This document shows, in pieces, positions 52,770 through 62,024 of a DNA stretch of 64,000 bases; the stretch's first letter is position 1, and each line of letters starts with the position of its first letter. The stretch spans positions 29,038-93,037 of the forward strand of contig RQYR01000014.1 of assembly GCA_003859965.1 (NCBI GenBank), in the 5' to 3' direction. The DNA comes from Comamonadaceae bacterium OH2545_COT-014. GTDB taxonomy: Bacteria > Pseudomonadota > Gammaproteobacteria > Burkholderiales > Burkholderiaceae_C. The translations under genes were made by a program, and so were the position numbers. The notes beneath the pieces are model-generated. The model saw only the letters and a program-made list of their open reading frames with translations, did no database searches and was not told the origin of the DNA.

Positions 52770-55151
52770 ATGTCCCAAGCCATTTCCTCCCAAATTGCCG
52801 CCGAGCTGAAGGTGCGCGAGCCGCAGGTGCAAGCCGCCATCGACCTGCTGGACGGCGGCGCCACCGTGCCCTTCATCGCCCGCTACCGCAAAGAGGCCAC
52901 CGGCGGGCTGGACGATGCCCAGTTGCGCGAGCTTGAAGCGCGCTTGAGCTACCTGCGCGAGCTGCACGAGCGCCGTGCGACCATCCTCAAAAGCATTGAG
53001 GAACAAGGCAAGCTCACGCCCGATCTGCGCGCCGCGATCGAGGCCGCGCCCACCAAGCAAGAGCTGGAAGACCTGTACCTGCCCTACAAACCCAAGCGCC
53101 GCACCAAGGGCCAGATTGCGCGCGAATTTGGCATCGAACCGTTGGCCGACCAGTTGTTTGCCGATCCCACGCTGGATCCGCAAGTAGCCGCCCAACCTTT
53201 TGTGAAAGCCGAAAAAGGCGAGGGCGGCGAAGACTTCACCACCGTGGCCGCCGTGCTCGATGGCGTGCGCGACATCTTGAGCGAGCGCTGGGCCGAAGAC
53301 GCCACGCTGGTGCAAAACCTGCGCGAATGGCTGTGGGCCGAGGGCCTGCTGCAAAGCAAGCTGGCTGCGGGCAAGAACGAAAACGACCCCGAAGTGGCCA
53401 AGTTCCGCGACTATTTCGATTACGACGAGCCCATTGGCCGCGTGCCCAGCCACCGCGCGCTGGCGGTGTTTCGCGGGCGGCAGCTCGAAATTCTGGACGC
53501 CAAACTAGTGCCCCCCTTGGCCGCTGACGAAAAAACCAGCCTGGCCGAAGGCCGCATCGCCCAACACCTGGGCTGGAGCCACCAGGGCCGCTCCGCTGAC
53601 GACCTGCTGCGCAAATGCGTGAGCTGGACTTGGCGCGTGAAACTGAGCTTGAGCACCGAGCGCGACCTGTTCGCCCGCCTGCGCGAAGAGGCCGAAAAAG
53701 TTGCCATCAAAGTCTTTGCCGACAACCTGCGCGACCTGCTGCTGGCCGCACCCGCCGGTGCCAAGGCCGTGATGGGGCTGGACCCCGGCATCCGCACCGG
53801 CGTAAAAGTGGCCGTGGTGGATCGCACCGGCAAGCTGGTGGACACCGCCACCGTTTACCCGCATGAGCCGCGCAAGGACTGGGACGGCAGCATTCACACC
53901 CTGGCACGCCTCATCGCCCAGCACGGCGTGCAGCTCATTGCTATTGGTAACGGCACCGCCAGCCGCGAGACGGACAAGCTCGCGGGCGATGTCATCAAAT
54001 ACTTGCAAAAAATGGCCTCAGCGCAAGCGGGGCAAACGCTGCAAGCTATCGAAAAGATAGTGATCAGCGAAGCCGGCGCATCGGTTTACTCTGCCTCCGA
54101 ATACGCTAGCCAGGAACTGCCCGATGTGGACGTGAGCCTGCGCGGCGCGGCCAGCATCGCCCGACGCCTGCAAGACCCGCTGGCCGAACTCGTCAAGATC
54201 GACCCCAAGAGCATTGGCGTGGGCCAGTACCAGCACGACGTGAACCAGAGCGAGTTGGCCCGCGCGCTCGATGCCGTGGTGGAAGACTGCGTGAACGGCG
54301 TGGGCGTGGACCTGAACACCGCCAGCGCGCCGCTCTTGGCCCGCGTCTCCGGCCTTTCCGCCACCGTGGCCAAATCCGTGGTGCGCTGGCGCGAGCAGCA
54401 CGGCGCCTTTCAAAACCGCCAGCAACTGCTGGAAGTGAGCGGCTTGGGCCCCAAAACCTTTGAGCAAAGCGCAGGCTTTTTGCGCATACGCGGCGGCAGC
54501 AACCCGCTGGACATGACCGGCGTGCACCCCGAAACCTATCCGGTGGTGGAACAAATCATCGTCAGCACCGGCAAGCCCATTGACCAATTGATGGGCCGCA
54601 GCGAACTGCTTAAGCCCCTCAAGCCCGAGCAGTTCGCCACCGATCAATTCGGCGCCATCACCGTACGCGACATCCTGGCCGAACTGGAAAAACCCGGCCG
54701 CGACCCGCGCCCGGACTTCAAGGTGGCCCGCTTCAACGAAGGCGTGGAAGACATTGCCGACCTGAAAGAAGGCATGGTGCTGGAAGGCACCGTGAGCAAC
54801 GTGGCCGCCTTTGGCGCGTTTGTGGACTTGGGCGTGCATCAGGACGGCTTGGTGCACGTTTCGCAACTGGCCAACAAATTTGTGGAAGACGCACGCGAAA
54901 TCGTCAAAACCGGCCAGATCGTGAAAGTGAAAGTGCTGGAAGTGGACGTGCCGCGCAAGCGCATCAGCCTCACGATGAAGCTGGACGCCGCCACAGGCAA
55001 GCGCGAAGGGCGTGAAAACCGCTTCGAGCACGCCGGGCGCGGGGCAAGGCGGGGCAGCCACGCAGGCTCCCCGGGCCGGGGGCAGGGCGCGCCCGCGGCC
55101 ACCGCCATGGCCTCGGCTTTTGAAAAGCTCAAGGGCTTGCAGACCCGGTAG
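52770..55151 (+). CDS. tex: Tex, RNA-binding transcription accessory protein
   Basis: 793 residues. Order: N-terminal helical core ([42 protein letters not shown]), the YqgF/RuvC-like domain from about residue 330 ([35 protein letters not shown]), helix-hairpin-helix repeats near residues 500-560 ([21 protein letters not shown]), and a C-terminal S1 domain ([32 protein letters not shown]). Tex binds RNA and RNA polymerase and supports transcription under stress. A repeat copy is translated in frame at about residues 413-430, between [18 protein letters not shown] and [17 protein letters not shown], so this segment is longer than in relatives. Confidence 0.95.
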   Translation: MSQAISSQIAAELKVREPQVQAAIDLLDGGATVPFIARYRKEATGGLDDAQLRELEARLSYLRELHERRATILKSIEEQGKLTPDLRAAIEAAPTKQELEDLYLPYKPKRRTKGQIAREFGIEPLADQLFADPTLDPQVAAQPFVKAEKGEGGEDFTTVAAVLDGVRDILSERWAEDATLVQNLREWLWAEGLLQSKLAAGKNENDPEVAKFRDYFDYDEPIGRVPSHRALAVFRGRQLEILDAKLVPPLAADEKTSLAEGRIAQHLGWSHQGRSADDLLRKCVSWTWRVKLSLSTERDLFARLREEAEKVAIKVFADNLRDLLLAAPAGAKAVMGLDPGIRTGVKVAVVDRTGKLVDTATVYPHEPRKDWDGSIHTLARLIAQHGVQLIAIGNGTASRETDKLAGDVIKYLQKMASAQAGQTLQAIEKIVISEAGASVYSASEYASQELPDVDVSLRGAASIARRLQDPLAELVKIDPKSIGVGQYQHDVNQSELARALDAVVEDCVNGVGVDLNTASAPLLARVSGLSATVAKSVVRWREQHGAFQNRQQLLEVSGLGPKTFEQSAGFLRIRGGSNPLDMTGVHPETYPVVEQIIVSTGKPIDQLMGRSELLKPLKPEQFATDQFGAITVRDILAELEKPGRDPRPDFKVARFNEGVEDIADLKEGMVLEGTVSNVAAFGAFVDLGVHQDGLVHVSQLANKFVEDAREIVKTGQIVKVKVLEVDVPRKRISLTMKLDAATGKREGRENRFEHAGRGARRGSHAGSPGRGQGAPAATAMASAFEKLKGLQTR
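54006..54061 (+). repeat. Dispersed short repeat, copy n, in frame in tex
   Basis: A-run, atggcctcagcg, 20-nt centre, agctatcgaaaagatag. The arms cagcg and cgctg pair perfectly. It is translated as [18 protein letters not shown] in Tex without a stop. Confidence 0.75.
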
Positions 55152-55312
55152 GGGGCCATGGTGGAGGCTAACGCGCCCCACTGAAAAAACCTTGAAGTTG
55201 GATCGCTTTTTGAAGGTCGTCTTGAGTCAGCGCTTTTTTATTAAAAATATGGTTGCATGTGATTGGAGTTGTTGAGTCGATTGAATCGCCGGTGATGAAA
55301 ACAAATTGAATT

Positions 55313-55978
55313 ATGTTGCCTGGTTGCCGTTATTCAAGATGTGTGCTGGTCACTGGCTTGGTGGTTTTTGTTCATGTTTTGATATTTTGGTATTTTGATA
55401 AGGCATTGGTTGTCAAGCATCATCCAGCAGTAGTGCAGTCACGCATGCTGGTTGAGTTGATTGTGGCTTCTCCCCAGCCAATGGAGCCTGAAAAACTTGG
55501 TAATTCCACCTTGCAAACCAGCGCTTTGCCCAGTCCAGATTCAGTCATGGATCTTTCTACGCTGGCTGTGGCGGATACGCCATTGGAAACGTTGCGATCC
55601 GCCCCTGAAAAATTGCAGGATTCTATTCGACTGGAATCTTCTGCTGGGCGTGAAGCTGGGCGGGATTCACCAAATCATAAATCGTCCGAAAAATCCTTTC
55701 TGGCTTCTGAACTGCCTGATTTGATGATTTGGCCAGCAGAATTGTTGGGTGGCGGATCAAATAAGAAGTTTCGAGAAGCGGATCGCGTTGTCTTGCGGGT
55801 GCTGGTGGATGCCAGGGGAAATGTGCTTGATGCCATATTGCAGCGATCCAGCGGTTTCGTGCAGTTGGACCAACTGTCACTCGAATACGTACAGGGCAGG
55901 CATTTGGATCTGTCCGGCGATGGTGCTCGCCCAGCAAGCCAATGGGTTCATGTGCCTGTTCGGTTCATGTGGGATTGA
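55313..55978 (+). CDS. TonB-like exported protein of lower GC
   Basis: 221 residues. An N-terminal helix (RCVLVTGLVVFVHVLIFWYF) is followed by an unstructured linker of about 100 residues and a C-terminal TonB-type domain (VVLRVLVDARGNVLDAILQR; FVQLDQLSLEYV; VPVRFMWD) with the family's V-x-V-x-VD-x-xGNV pattern. Unlike a classic TonB, the Pro-rich spacer is missing. Codon choice and base composition are clearly poorer in G and C than neighbours (many AT-ending codons), suggesting acquisition or weak selection. It lies between tex and the surface-protein cluster. Confidence 0.75.
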   Translation: MLPGCRYSRCVLVTGLVVFVHVLIFWYFDKALVVKHHPAVVQSRMLVELIVASPQPMEPEKLGNSTLQTSALPSPDSVMDLSTLAVADTPLETLRSAPEKLQDSIRLESSAGREAGRDSPNHKSSEKSFLASELPDLMIWPAELLGGGSNKKFREADRVVLRVLVDARGNVLDAILQRSSGFVQLDQLSLEYVQGRHLDLSGDGARPASQWVHVPVRFMWD

Positions 55979-56040
55979 CTGCGCAGGCCGTGCTTTGCGA
56001 GATCTTGAAAGCCAATAGCGTTGAGTTGCCAGTTTGTAAG

Positions 56041-56068
56041 CTTTTTGTAAAGATTCTATCGCTATAGT
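56041..56068 (+). promoter_or_regulatory. Candidate promoter upstream of surface-protein cluster
   Basis: A T-rich -35-like ctttttg region and TATAGT at 56063-56068 with about 16-17 bases between, 110 bases before the 1630-residue gene. AT-rich compared with its setting; unproven. Confidence 0.3.
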
Positions 56069-56178
56069 GCCCATTGTGAGCAGGGGTGCCTGAGCAAGGG
56101 CGCCTGTTTCGTTCTCCGCGTTGGGGGCGAGGGCAATTGCCAAGCCTCATGTTTGGGAACTGCGCAGAGGGAGGGGGT

Positions 56179-59100
56179 ATGCATTGGAACCGGGCAGCGG
56201 GGTTTGCACGACCGGCTTGGCGTGCTTTCTTGGGGCTCTGGCTGTTGTGGCTGCTGGTTGGCTGGCTTTTCGCGACCGCAGCAACGCATGCACAGGAAGC
56301 CGACTGCGCTGAAGTCAAGATCGTCATTGAGCAAAAGCTCTCGCTGGAGCGGCAGGCCTTCGATGCCCATATGGTCATCCGCAACGGGCTGGATGGGGCG
56401 CTCAGCAACGTCAAGGTCGAGCTCGTCTTTCAAGACCAGGATCAGCAGCCCGTCACCGCCACGGCCGATCCCAACGCCACGGGCGCCACCTTCTTCCAGC
56501 GCATCGACCGGATGACGGGCATTGGCAGCCTGGATGGCGGCAGCCTGGCGGGCAAGACGCATGCCGACATCCACTGGCTCATCATTCCCTCGCAGGGCGC
56601 GGGCGGCGACACGGCCAATGGCCGCATGTACTACATCGGCGCCAAGCTTACTTACACCCTCAATGGCGAAACCACCACGGTGGACGTGACCCCTGACTAT
56701 GTGGTCGTGCGTCCCCAGCCGCTGCTGGTGCTGGACTACTTCCTGCCAACCGATGTCCAGGCGGACGATGCCTTGACTCCGGAAGTGGAGCCCGTGGAGC
56801 CCTTCACCCTGGGCGTGCGCGTGGCCAACGTGGGCGCCGGTGTCTCGGCCAAGACCACCATCGAATCGGCCCAGCCGAAGATTGTGGAGAACCGTCAGGG
56901 CCTGCTGATCGACTTCCGCATCCTAGGCGGCTACGTCGGCAACGACATGCGGGGCAAGAGCCTGCTGCTGGACTTTGGCGACATCCCAGGCCAGCGGGCC
57001 AAGGTCGGCCGCTGGATCATGGAAACCACGCTGGCGGGGCGTTTTACCGAGTTCGAAGCCAGCTTCACCCATGCCGATTCCCTCGGCGGCGCCGTCACCT
57101 CCCTGCTGAAAGAGGTACGCACGCACAAGCTGGTGCACGACGTGCTGGTGGATCTGGCCGGGCACGACGACGTTTACGACTTCCTGGCCGAGTTCGGCAG
57201 CGGCTACCGCGTCTATGACTCCCATGGCGGCGACGCCGACGTGGCCGACGTTTCGCGCCAGGCCCGCCTGAGCCAGGTATCGGGCGGCCGTCTGCGCCTG
57301 AGCTTTCCCGCCACCACCAACCTGATCCACGCCAAGCTGCCCGATCCCCTTGGCGGCGCCAGGCCCATTGCCCGCGTGGTGCGCAGCGACGGCAAGGTGC
57401 TGCCCGCGCAGAACTTCTGGCTGTCCAAGTCCCGCAATGCCGACTTGAGCTGGTCGCACTTTCTTCACATCTTCGACAGCAACAGCACGGGCGACTACAT
57501 CCTGGAATTCGGCCAGGGCACCAGCGTCAGCCTGGCTGGCAGCGCTTGGCGCGACAGCAATGCCAACGGCGTGCGCGACGCAGGCGAGCCGCCCGAGGGC
57601 AACCTGGGCATCGTGCTCAAGGGCGTGGACGCCAATGGCCAGAACGTGCTGCGCCAAGGCCATACCGACCCTGCGGGCGCCTTCCGCTTCACCGGCCTGG
57701 CACCGGGCCGTTACCAGCTGGAAGCCGCCGTGCTGGACGGCTGGATCGATAGCGCCTGGATGGCCGGCAGCGCCGGCGGCGTGGCCCAGCCGGGCCTGAT
57801 CAAGGACATCGTGCTGACGGCGGGCGCCAGCGCCACGGGCTACCTGATTGCCAAGCGCAGGCCCGATGCCGGCCAGAACACCGGCCACCAGGCCGACGTT
57901 TCCATCGCCATCCAGGCCAGCCAATCGCAGCTGCGCGGCGGCGAAACCGCCCGCGTCACCGTGACCGTGCGCAACGCGGGCGAGGCCGCGGCCCAGGGCG
58001 TGACCGCCCAGGTGACCGTGCCCGAGGGGCTGACGCTGCAGAACGCATCGGCCAGCCTGGGCAGCCACGCAGGCGGCGCGTGGACGCTGGGCGGCCTGTC
58101 CAAGGGGCAGAGCGCCACGTTGGCCCTGGACGTCAAGGCCAAGGACGTGGCCGGCAGCCGCGACCAGGCCATCGCCTGGCCTGTGAACGTCAGCGCCGGC
58201 ACCGCCGACCCGCAGGCGGGCAACAACAGCGCCCTGCTGGGGCTGACCGTGCTGGCCGACAAGACCCGCACCGTGGAAATGTCGCAGGCGCTGCCCGCCC
58301 AGGCGCGCGTGCTGATGCTGCTCAGCTGCCCGCAGGCGGACGCGGCCGCGCAGCCTGACTGCGAAGCGCAGGCCGCCCGGCGTGCCCAGGCCGTCGTGGC
58401 GGGCGCGGTCCAGCAGTTGCACACGGTCACGGCGCTGGCGGCCTGGCAGGCGGCGCAACGCAGCGGCGCCTACAACGTCCTGTGGCTGCATGGCGGGGCT
58501 GACAAGCTGGATGCGCAGGCGCTGGCGGAAATCCGCGCCGCCGTGCGCCGCGGCGCCACGCTGGTGGCCGATGGCCTGCCCGGCGCCGCCGGTAGCGAAT
58601 ACCGCCTCAACCAGCTGGCCGACGTGCTGGGCGCGCGCCTGCTGGCGCCCATCGCGGACGGCGGCGCCCAGCCGGCCGTCCAGTTCCCCAACGAACCCGT
58701 GACACAGGCGGTGGCAGGCGCCTTGCACGGCCTGCAAGCGCAAGCGGCGCAAGCCATGGCTGTGGCCGCCGGCACGGACGTGCCCGTGATGGCCAGCGCC
58801 ACCTGGGGGCATGGCCAGGCCTGGACGATGGGCTTTGACCTGCTGGCGTCCGCGCAAGGGCCGGCCGCCGCCTTCTGGCGAGCCCAGGCCGGGCAGCAGC
58901 TGCAAGCCCTGACACCCGTCTCGCGCGCCGATCCGGCGCTGGCTGGCGAGCGCCTGCCCTTCAAAGCCGTGGTGCGCAGCAACGCGCCGGACGGCAGCGC
59001 GCCGCAGGACCTTGGCGTGCACGTCCAGCTGCCTGCGGGCATGCGCCACGATGAGGCAGACCCCGCGCCCGTGCGCAGCGAAGCGCAACGGGTTGAATGG

Positions 59101-61071
59101 GCCTGGCGCCTGGCGCCGGCGCAAAGCGCGTCGGGCGAGTTGCGCCTGACCATGCCTTCGTCCTCCGGCGCCGTGCAGGTGCAAACCACCCTGGACAACG
59201 GCGCAGGCGAGGTGCTGGACGTGCAGAACCTGCCCATTGCCGTGGTGGGGCTGGACGTGCTGACGCCCCAGGTTGGCCAGGCGCTGGCGGCGCTGAACAG
59301 TGCCACGCTCGAAACCCAGGCATTGATCGAGCAGGCGCGCGCAGCCGCCGCGCAGGCCAAGGCCGCGCAGCAGCGTGACGACTGGGCTGCGGCGCTGGCG
59401 GCGCTGGCGCAGACGCAAGGCCATCTGGACACGCTGGCCGCCGCGCCGCATGGCCTTTCCATCGACGTGCTGCGCCTGGACTTGGCGCGCTGGATGGGCG
59501 TGGCCCAGCAGCACTGGCAGCCTGCCGCCGTGCCACAGCCCGCCAGGCTGGTCGTGGTGGCGGGCGCGGACCAGTCGGCCGCCATCTCCACGGCCTTTGG
59601 CCAGGCGCTGCAAGTCAGGGCCGAGGACGACCAGGGGCAAGCGGTGGCGGGCGTCAGCGTGCGCTTCACCGCGCCCGCCACGGGGGCCAGCGCGCACTTC
59701 GCCGGCCATGCGCAAAGCGTGCTGGTCAAGACCGATGCCCAAGGCCTGGCCAGCAGCGGCGCGCTGACCGCCAACGACACGGTGGGCAGCTATGCCGTGA
59801 CCGCGCAGGCCGATGGCCTGGCGCCCGTCAGCTTCGCGCTGACCAACCGTGCCAGCGCGGCGGACACGCCGGCCACCTTGCGCATGGTCTCGGGCACGGC
59901 GCAGACGGCCCAGGTGGGCACCGCCTTTGGCGCGCCCATGGTGGTGCAGGTGCTGGGCGCATCCGGCCAGCCCTTGCCTGATGTGGCGGTGCGCTTTGCC
60001 TTTGACGCCCAGGGGCAGGGGGCCAGCGCCCGCTTCGCCAACGGGCAAGCCAGCGCCAGCGTGCGCACCAATGCACGGGGCGAGGCCGTGTCGCCCGCCT
60101 TCAGCGCCAACCAGACGGCTGGCATGCACCAAGCCAGCGCCAGCGTGGCCGGCCTGTCCGGCAGCGTGCGCTTCACCCTGTTCAACAGCCAGAGCGACCC
60201 CGAACTCGCACTGCAATCGGTCGATGGACTGACCCAGAGCGCGCCCGTCAACACCGCCTACGGCCAGCGCATGATCGTGCAGGTGCGGGATGCGCAGGGG
60301 CAGCCCAAGCCTGGCGTGCCCGTGCTCTTCAGCCTGCCCGCCAGCGGCCCATCGGCCAGCTTCGGAGGCGGCCAGCTCACGGCCCGCGTCACCTCCGCGC
60401 ATGACGGCACGGCGGCCTCGCCCCCCTTCGTGGCCAATGGCCAGCAGGGCAGCTTCCGCGCGGTCATCGTGGCCGAAGGCGCGGCGCAGCCCCTGCAGGC
60501 CAGCCTGACCAACCTGGCGCCGTCCGGCTCCGGGCGGCAGTTCCAGGGCACGACGGCCACGGGCACGGGCACGGTCACTGCCACCCTCAGCGGCGGTGGC
60601 CCCACCTGCGTGTTCAACCCGGCGGCCACCCGCATGGTGCCGCCCGAGGGCATCTGGACGCCGTTGCAGAAGTTCCTGCTGCCGCACGGCTTGTTCGACT
60701 TCGAGCTGGTGGGCTGCGAGCCCGGCGGCGAGGTCACGATCAGCACCACCTGGCCCAACCTGCGCGGCATCACCGGCTACATGAAGCACGGCCAGCACCC
60801 CTGGTCTGGCGGGCGCACCATCTGGTATCCGCCCAAGGGGCTGAAGATCGAGGGCAACACCGTCACTTTCACCATCCGCGATGGCGACTGGGGTGACGAC
60901 GACCTCACGGTCAACGGCGTGATCCGCGACCCGGGCGGCCCGGTCATCGGCGGCAGCGGCGACGTGCAGGCCATTCCCACGCTGAGCCAGTGGGCGCTGA
61001 TGCTGCTCGCCGCCTTGCTGGCAGGCACGGCGCTGCGCCGCCGTGGCGGCTTGCGGGCGCCACGCCACTGA
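56179..61071 (+). CDS. Large multi-domain exported surface protein with IPTL-CTERM tail
   Basis: 1630 residues from ATG 56179, with a strong GAGGGAGGGGG site just upstream. Signal peptide (LWLLWLLVGWLFATAATHAQ); a 400-residue beta-rich N-terminal region; an SdrD-B-like fold near 450-520 (WRDSNANGVRDAGEPPEGN); a DUF11/CARDB-type repeat near 575-660; a glutamine-amidotransferase-like fold near 705-890 (VLWLHGGADKLD, ATLVADGLPGAAG); a helical stretch near 1035-1090; three bacterial Ig-like (Big_1) repeats near 1120-1450; a choice-of-anchor-U-like domain near 1470-1590 (HPWSGGRTIWYPP) and the tail IPTLSQWALMLLAALLAG ending in RRR. The tail matches the IPTL-CTERM sorting motif. Likely displayed at the surface. 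Confidence 0.85.
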   Translation: MHWNRAAGFARPAWRAFLGLWLLWLLVGWLFATAATHAQEADCAEVKIVIEQKLSLERQAFDAHMVIRNGLDGALSNVKVELVFQDQDQQPVTATADPNATGATFFQRIDRMTGIGSLDGGSLAGKTHADIHWLIIPSQGAGGDTANGRMYYIGAKLTYTLNGETTTVDVTPDYVVVRPQPLLVLDYFLPTDVQADDALTPEVEPVEPFTLGVRVANVGAGVSAKTTIESAQPKIVENRQGLLIDFRILGGYVGNDMRGKSLLLDFGDIPGQRAKVGRWIMETTLAGRFTEFEASFTHADSLGGAVTSLLKEVRTHKLVHDVLVDLAGHDDVYDFLAEFGSGYRVYDSHGGDADVADVSRQARLSQVSGGRLRLSFPATTNLIHAKLPDPLGGARPIARVVRSDGKVLPAQNFWLSKSRNADLSWSHFLHIFDSNSTGDYILEFGQGTSVSLAGSAWRDSNANGVRDAGEPPEGNLGIVLKGVDANGQNVLRQGHTDPAGAFRFTGLAPGRYQLEAAVLDGWIDSAWMAGSAGGVAQPGLIKDIVLTAGASATGYLIAKRRPDAGQNTGHQADVSIAIQASQSQLRGGETARVTVTVRNAGEAAAQGVTAQVTVPEGLTLQNASASLGSHAGGAWTLGGLSKGQSATLALDVKAKDVAGSRDQAIAWPVNVSAGTADPQAGNNSALLGLTVLADKTRTVEMSQALPAQARVLMLLSCPQADAAAQPDCEAQAARRAQAVVAGAVQQLHTVTALAAWQAAQRSGAYNVLWLHGGADKLDAQALAEIRAAVRRGATLVADGLPGAAGSEYRLNQLADVLGARLLAPIADGGAQPAVQFPNEPVTQAVAGALHGLQAQAAQAMAVAAGTDVPVMASATWGHGQAWTMGFDLLASAQGPAAAFWRAQAGQQLQALTPVSRADPALAGERLPFKAVVRSNAPDGSAPQDLGVHVQLPAGMRHDEADPAPVRSEAQRVEWAWRLAPAQSASGELRLTMPSSSGAVQVQTTLDNGAGEVLDVQNLPIAVVGLDVLTPQVGQALAALNSATLETQALIEQARAAAAQAKAAQQRDDWAAALAALAQTQGHLDTLAAAPHGLSIDVLRLDLARWMGVAQQHWQPAAVPQPARLVVVAGADQSAAISTAFGQALQVRAEDDQGQAVAGVSVRFTAPATGASAHFAGHAQSVLVKTDAQGLASSGALTANDTVGSYAVTAQADGLAPVSFALTNRASAADTPATLRMVSGTAQTAQVGTAFGAPMVVQVLGASGQPLPDVAVRFAFDAQGQGASARFANGQASASVRTNARGEAVSPAFSANQTAGMHQASASVAGLSGSVRFTLFNSQSDPELALQSVDGLTQSAPVNTAYGQRMIVQVRDAQGQPKPGVPVLFSLPASGPSASFGGGQLTARVTSAHDGTAASPPFVANGQQGSFRAVIVAEGAAQPLQASLTNLAPSGSGRQFQGTTATGTGTVTATLSGGGPTCVFNPAATRMVPPEGIWTPLQKFLLPHGLFDFELVGCEPGGEVTISTTWPNLRGITGYMKHGQHPWSGGRTIWYPPKGLKIEGNTVTFTIRDGDWGDDDLTVNGVIRDPGGPVIGGSGDVQAIPTLSQWALMLLAALLAGTALRRRGGLRAPRH

Positions 61072-61083
61072 AGCAGGCCGGCC

Positions 61084-62013
61084 ATGAGGCACGCACTGCC
61101 CACCCTGTCCGCCGCCGTGCTGACGTGCGCGCTGGCATGTTCGTTGGCATGTGCGCCGGTGCAGGCCGGCACGCACGCATTCACCTGTGACCGGCAGGCG
61201 GACGGCCTGATGGCGCCGCCGTCCTGGCAAAACGCCACCGGCGCAGCCGCGGCCACTGCCAGCTACAGCGAGGCCGAACGCGCCTGCTGGGCGGATTGGG
61301 CGCATGCGCGCGAGCTGGCCACAGGCCCGGATGGCTTGTGGGTGGACGTGCGTGACGAAGGCGCGCGCCGCCAGCTTGGCCTGCCGGGCGTGGCGGCCGC
61401 CGATCTGGCTGACGTGCCTGCCCGCACCTTTCTCTGGAACCAGTCGCTGGTGCTCATTGGCACCGGCGTGGATCTGAAGGCGCTGAGCCAGCACTGCGCC
61501 GCCCTGCGCCAGAGCGGCCAGTTCAAGAGCGTGCACGTGCTGCTGCATGGCGTGCGCAGCTGGCGCCAGGCCGGGCAGCCCGTGCAGGCCGGCAGCGCGC
61601 TCGTCCCGCCGGACGAAATCAGCGCACAGGAATTCTGGCTGGGGGCCACCCAGGGGCTGTGGCGCGTCGTCACGCTGGGGCTGGACGCGCAGGCGCAGGC
61701 CCGGCTGCCCCAGACTGTCGCGTTCGCGGCCAGCACGGGCGACTTGCCGCAGGCCATGGACGCGCTGGCGGCGCGTATCGCTGGCGCCTCCGAAGACCTG
61801 TCCCCGCAACGCTGGCTGATAGTCGCCGCATCGGCCGCGCAGCTGCGCCGCGCCCAGGCCTGGTGGCGCCAGCAGGCCGCAGCACGCAACGCCGCCTTGC
61901 CCCCCGTCGTCTGGCTTTCCGGCGCCTGGCCGGCCTATGCCGACTACCGGCAACATCAGCAAACCCTGGCCGCCCATGCGGGGCGCCCGCTGCCGCGCCT
62001 GTGCGGCTTGTAG
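61084..62013 (+). CDS. Exported rhodanese-like protein lacking the catalytic cysteine
   Basis: 309 residues. Signal peptide (LSAAVLTCALACSLACAPVQAGT). A rhodanese-like fold is suggested by GLWVDVRDEGARRQLGLPGVAAADLADVPARTF, LWNQSLVLIGTGVDLKALSQHCAAL and SVHVLLHGVRSWRQAGQPVQA; the active-site loop holds His-Gly (LLHGVRSW) and no Cys at the expected place, so sulfurtransfer is unlikely. The second half is a helical/alpha-beta extension with WLIVAASAAQLRRAQAWWRQQ. It lies 13 bases after the IPTL-CTERM gene and 11 bases before the next, so the three form one operon. Confidence 0.7.
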   Translation: MRHALPTLSAAVLTCALACSLACAPVQAGTHAFTCDRQADGLMAPPSWQNATGAAAATASYSEAERACWADWAHARELATGPDGLWVDVRDEGARRQLGLPGVAAADLADVPARTFLWNQSLVLIGTGVDLKALSQHCAALRQSGQFKSVHVLLHGVRSWRQAGQPVQAGSALVPPDEISAQEFWLGATQGLWRVVTLGLDAQAQARLPQTVAFAASTGDLPQAMDALAARIAGASEDLSPQRWLIVAASAAQLRRAQAWWRQQAAARNAALPPVVWLSGAWPAYADYRQHQQTLAAHAGRPLPRLCGL

Positions 62014-62024
62014 GAAAACGCTTC

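Noticed and set aside
56923..61977. 1684-codon minus-strand frame opposite the surface protein
   Set aside because: Shadow of the IPTL-CTERM gene; composition is typical antisense and no start signal is evident.
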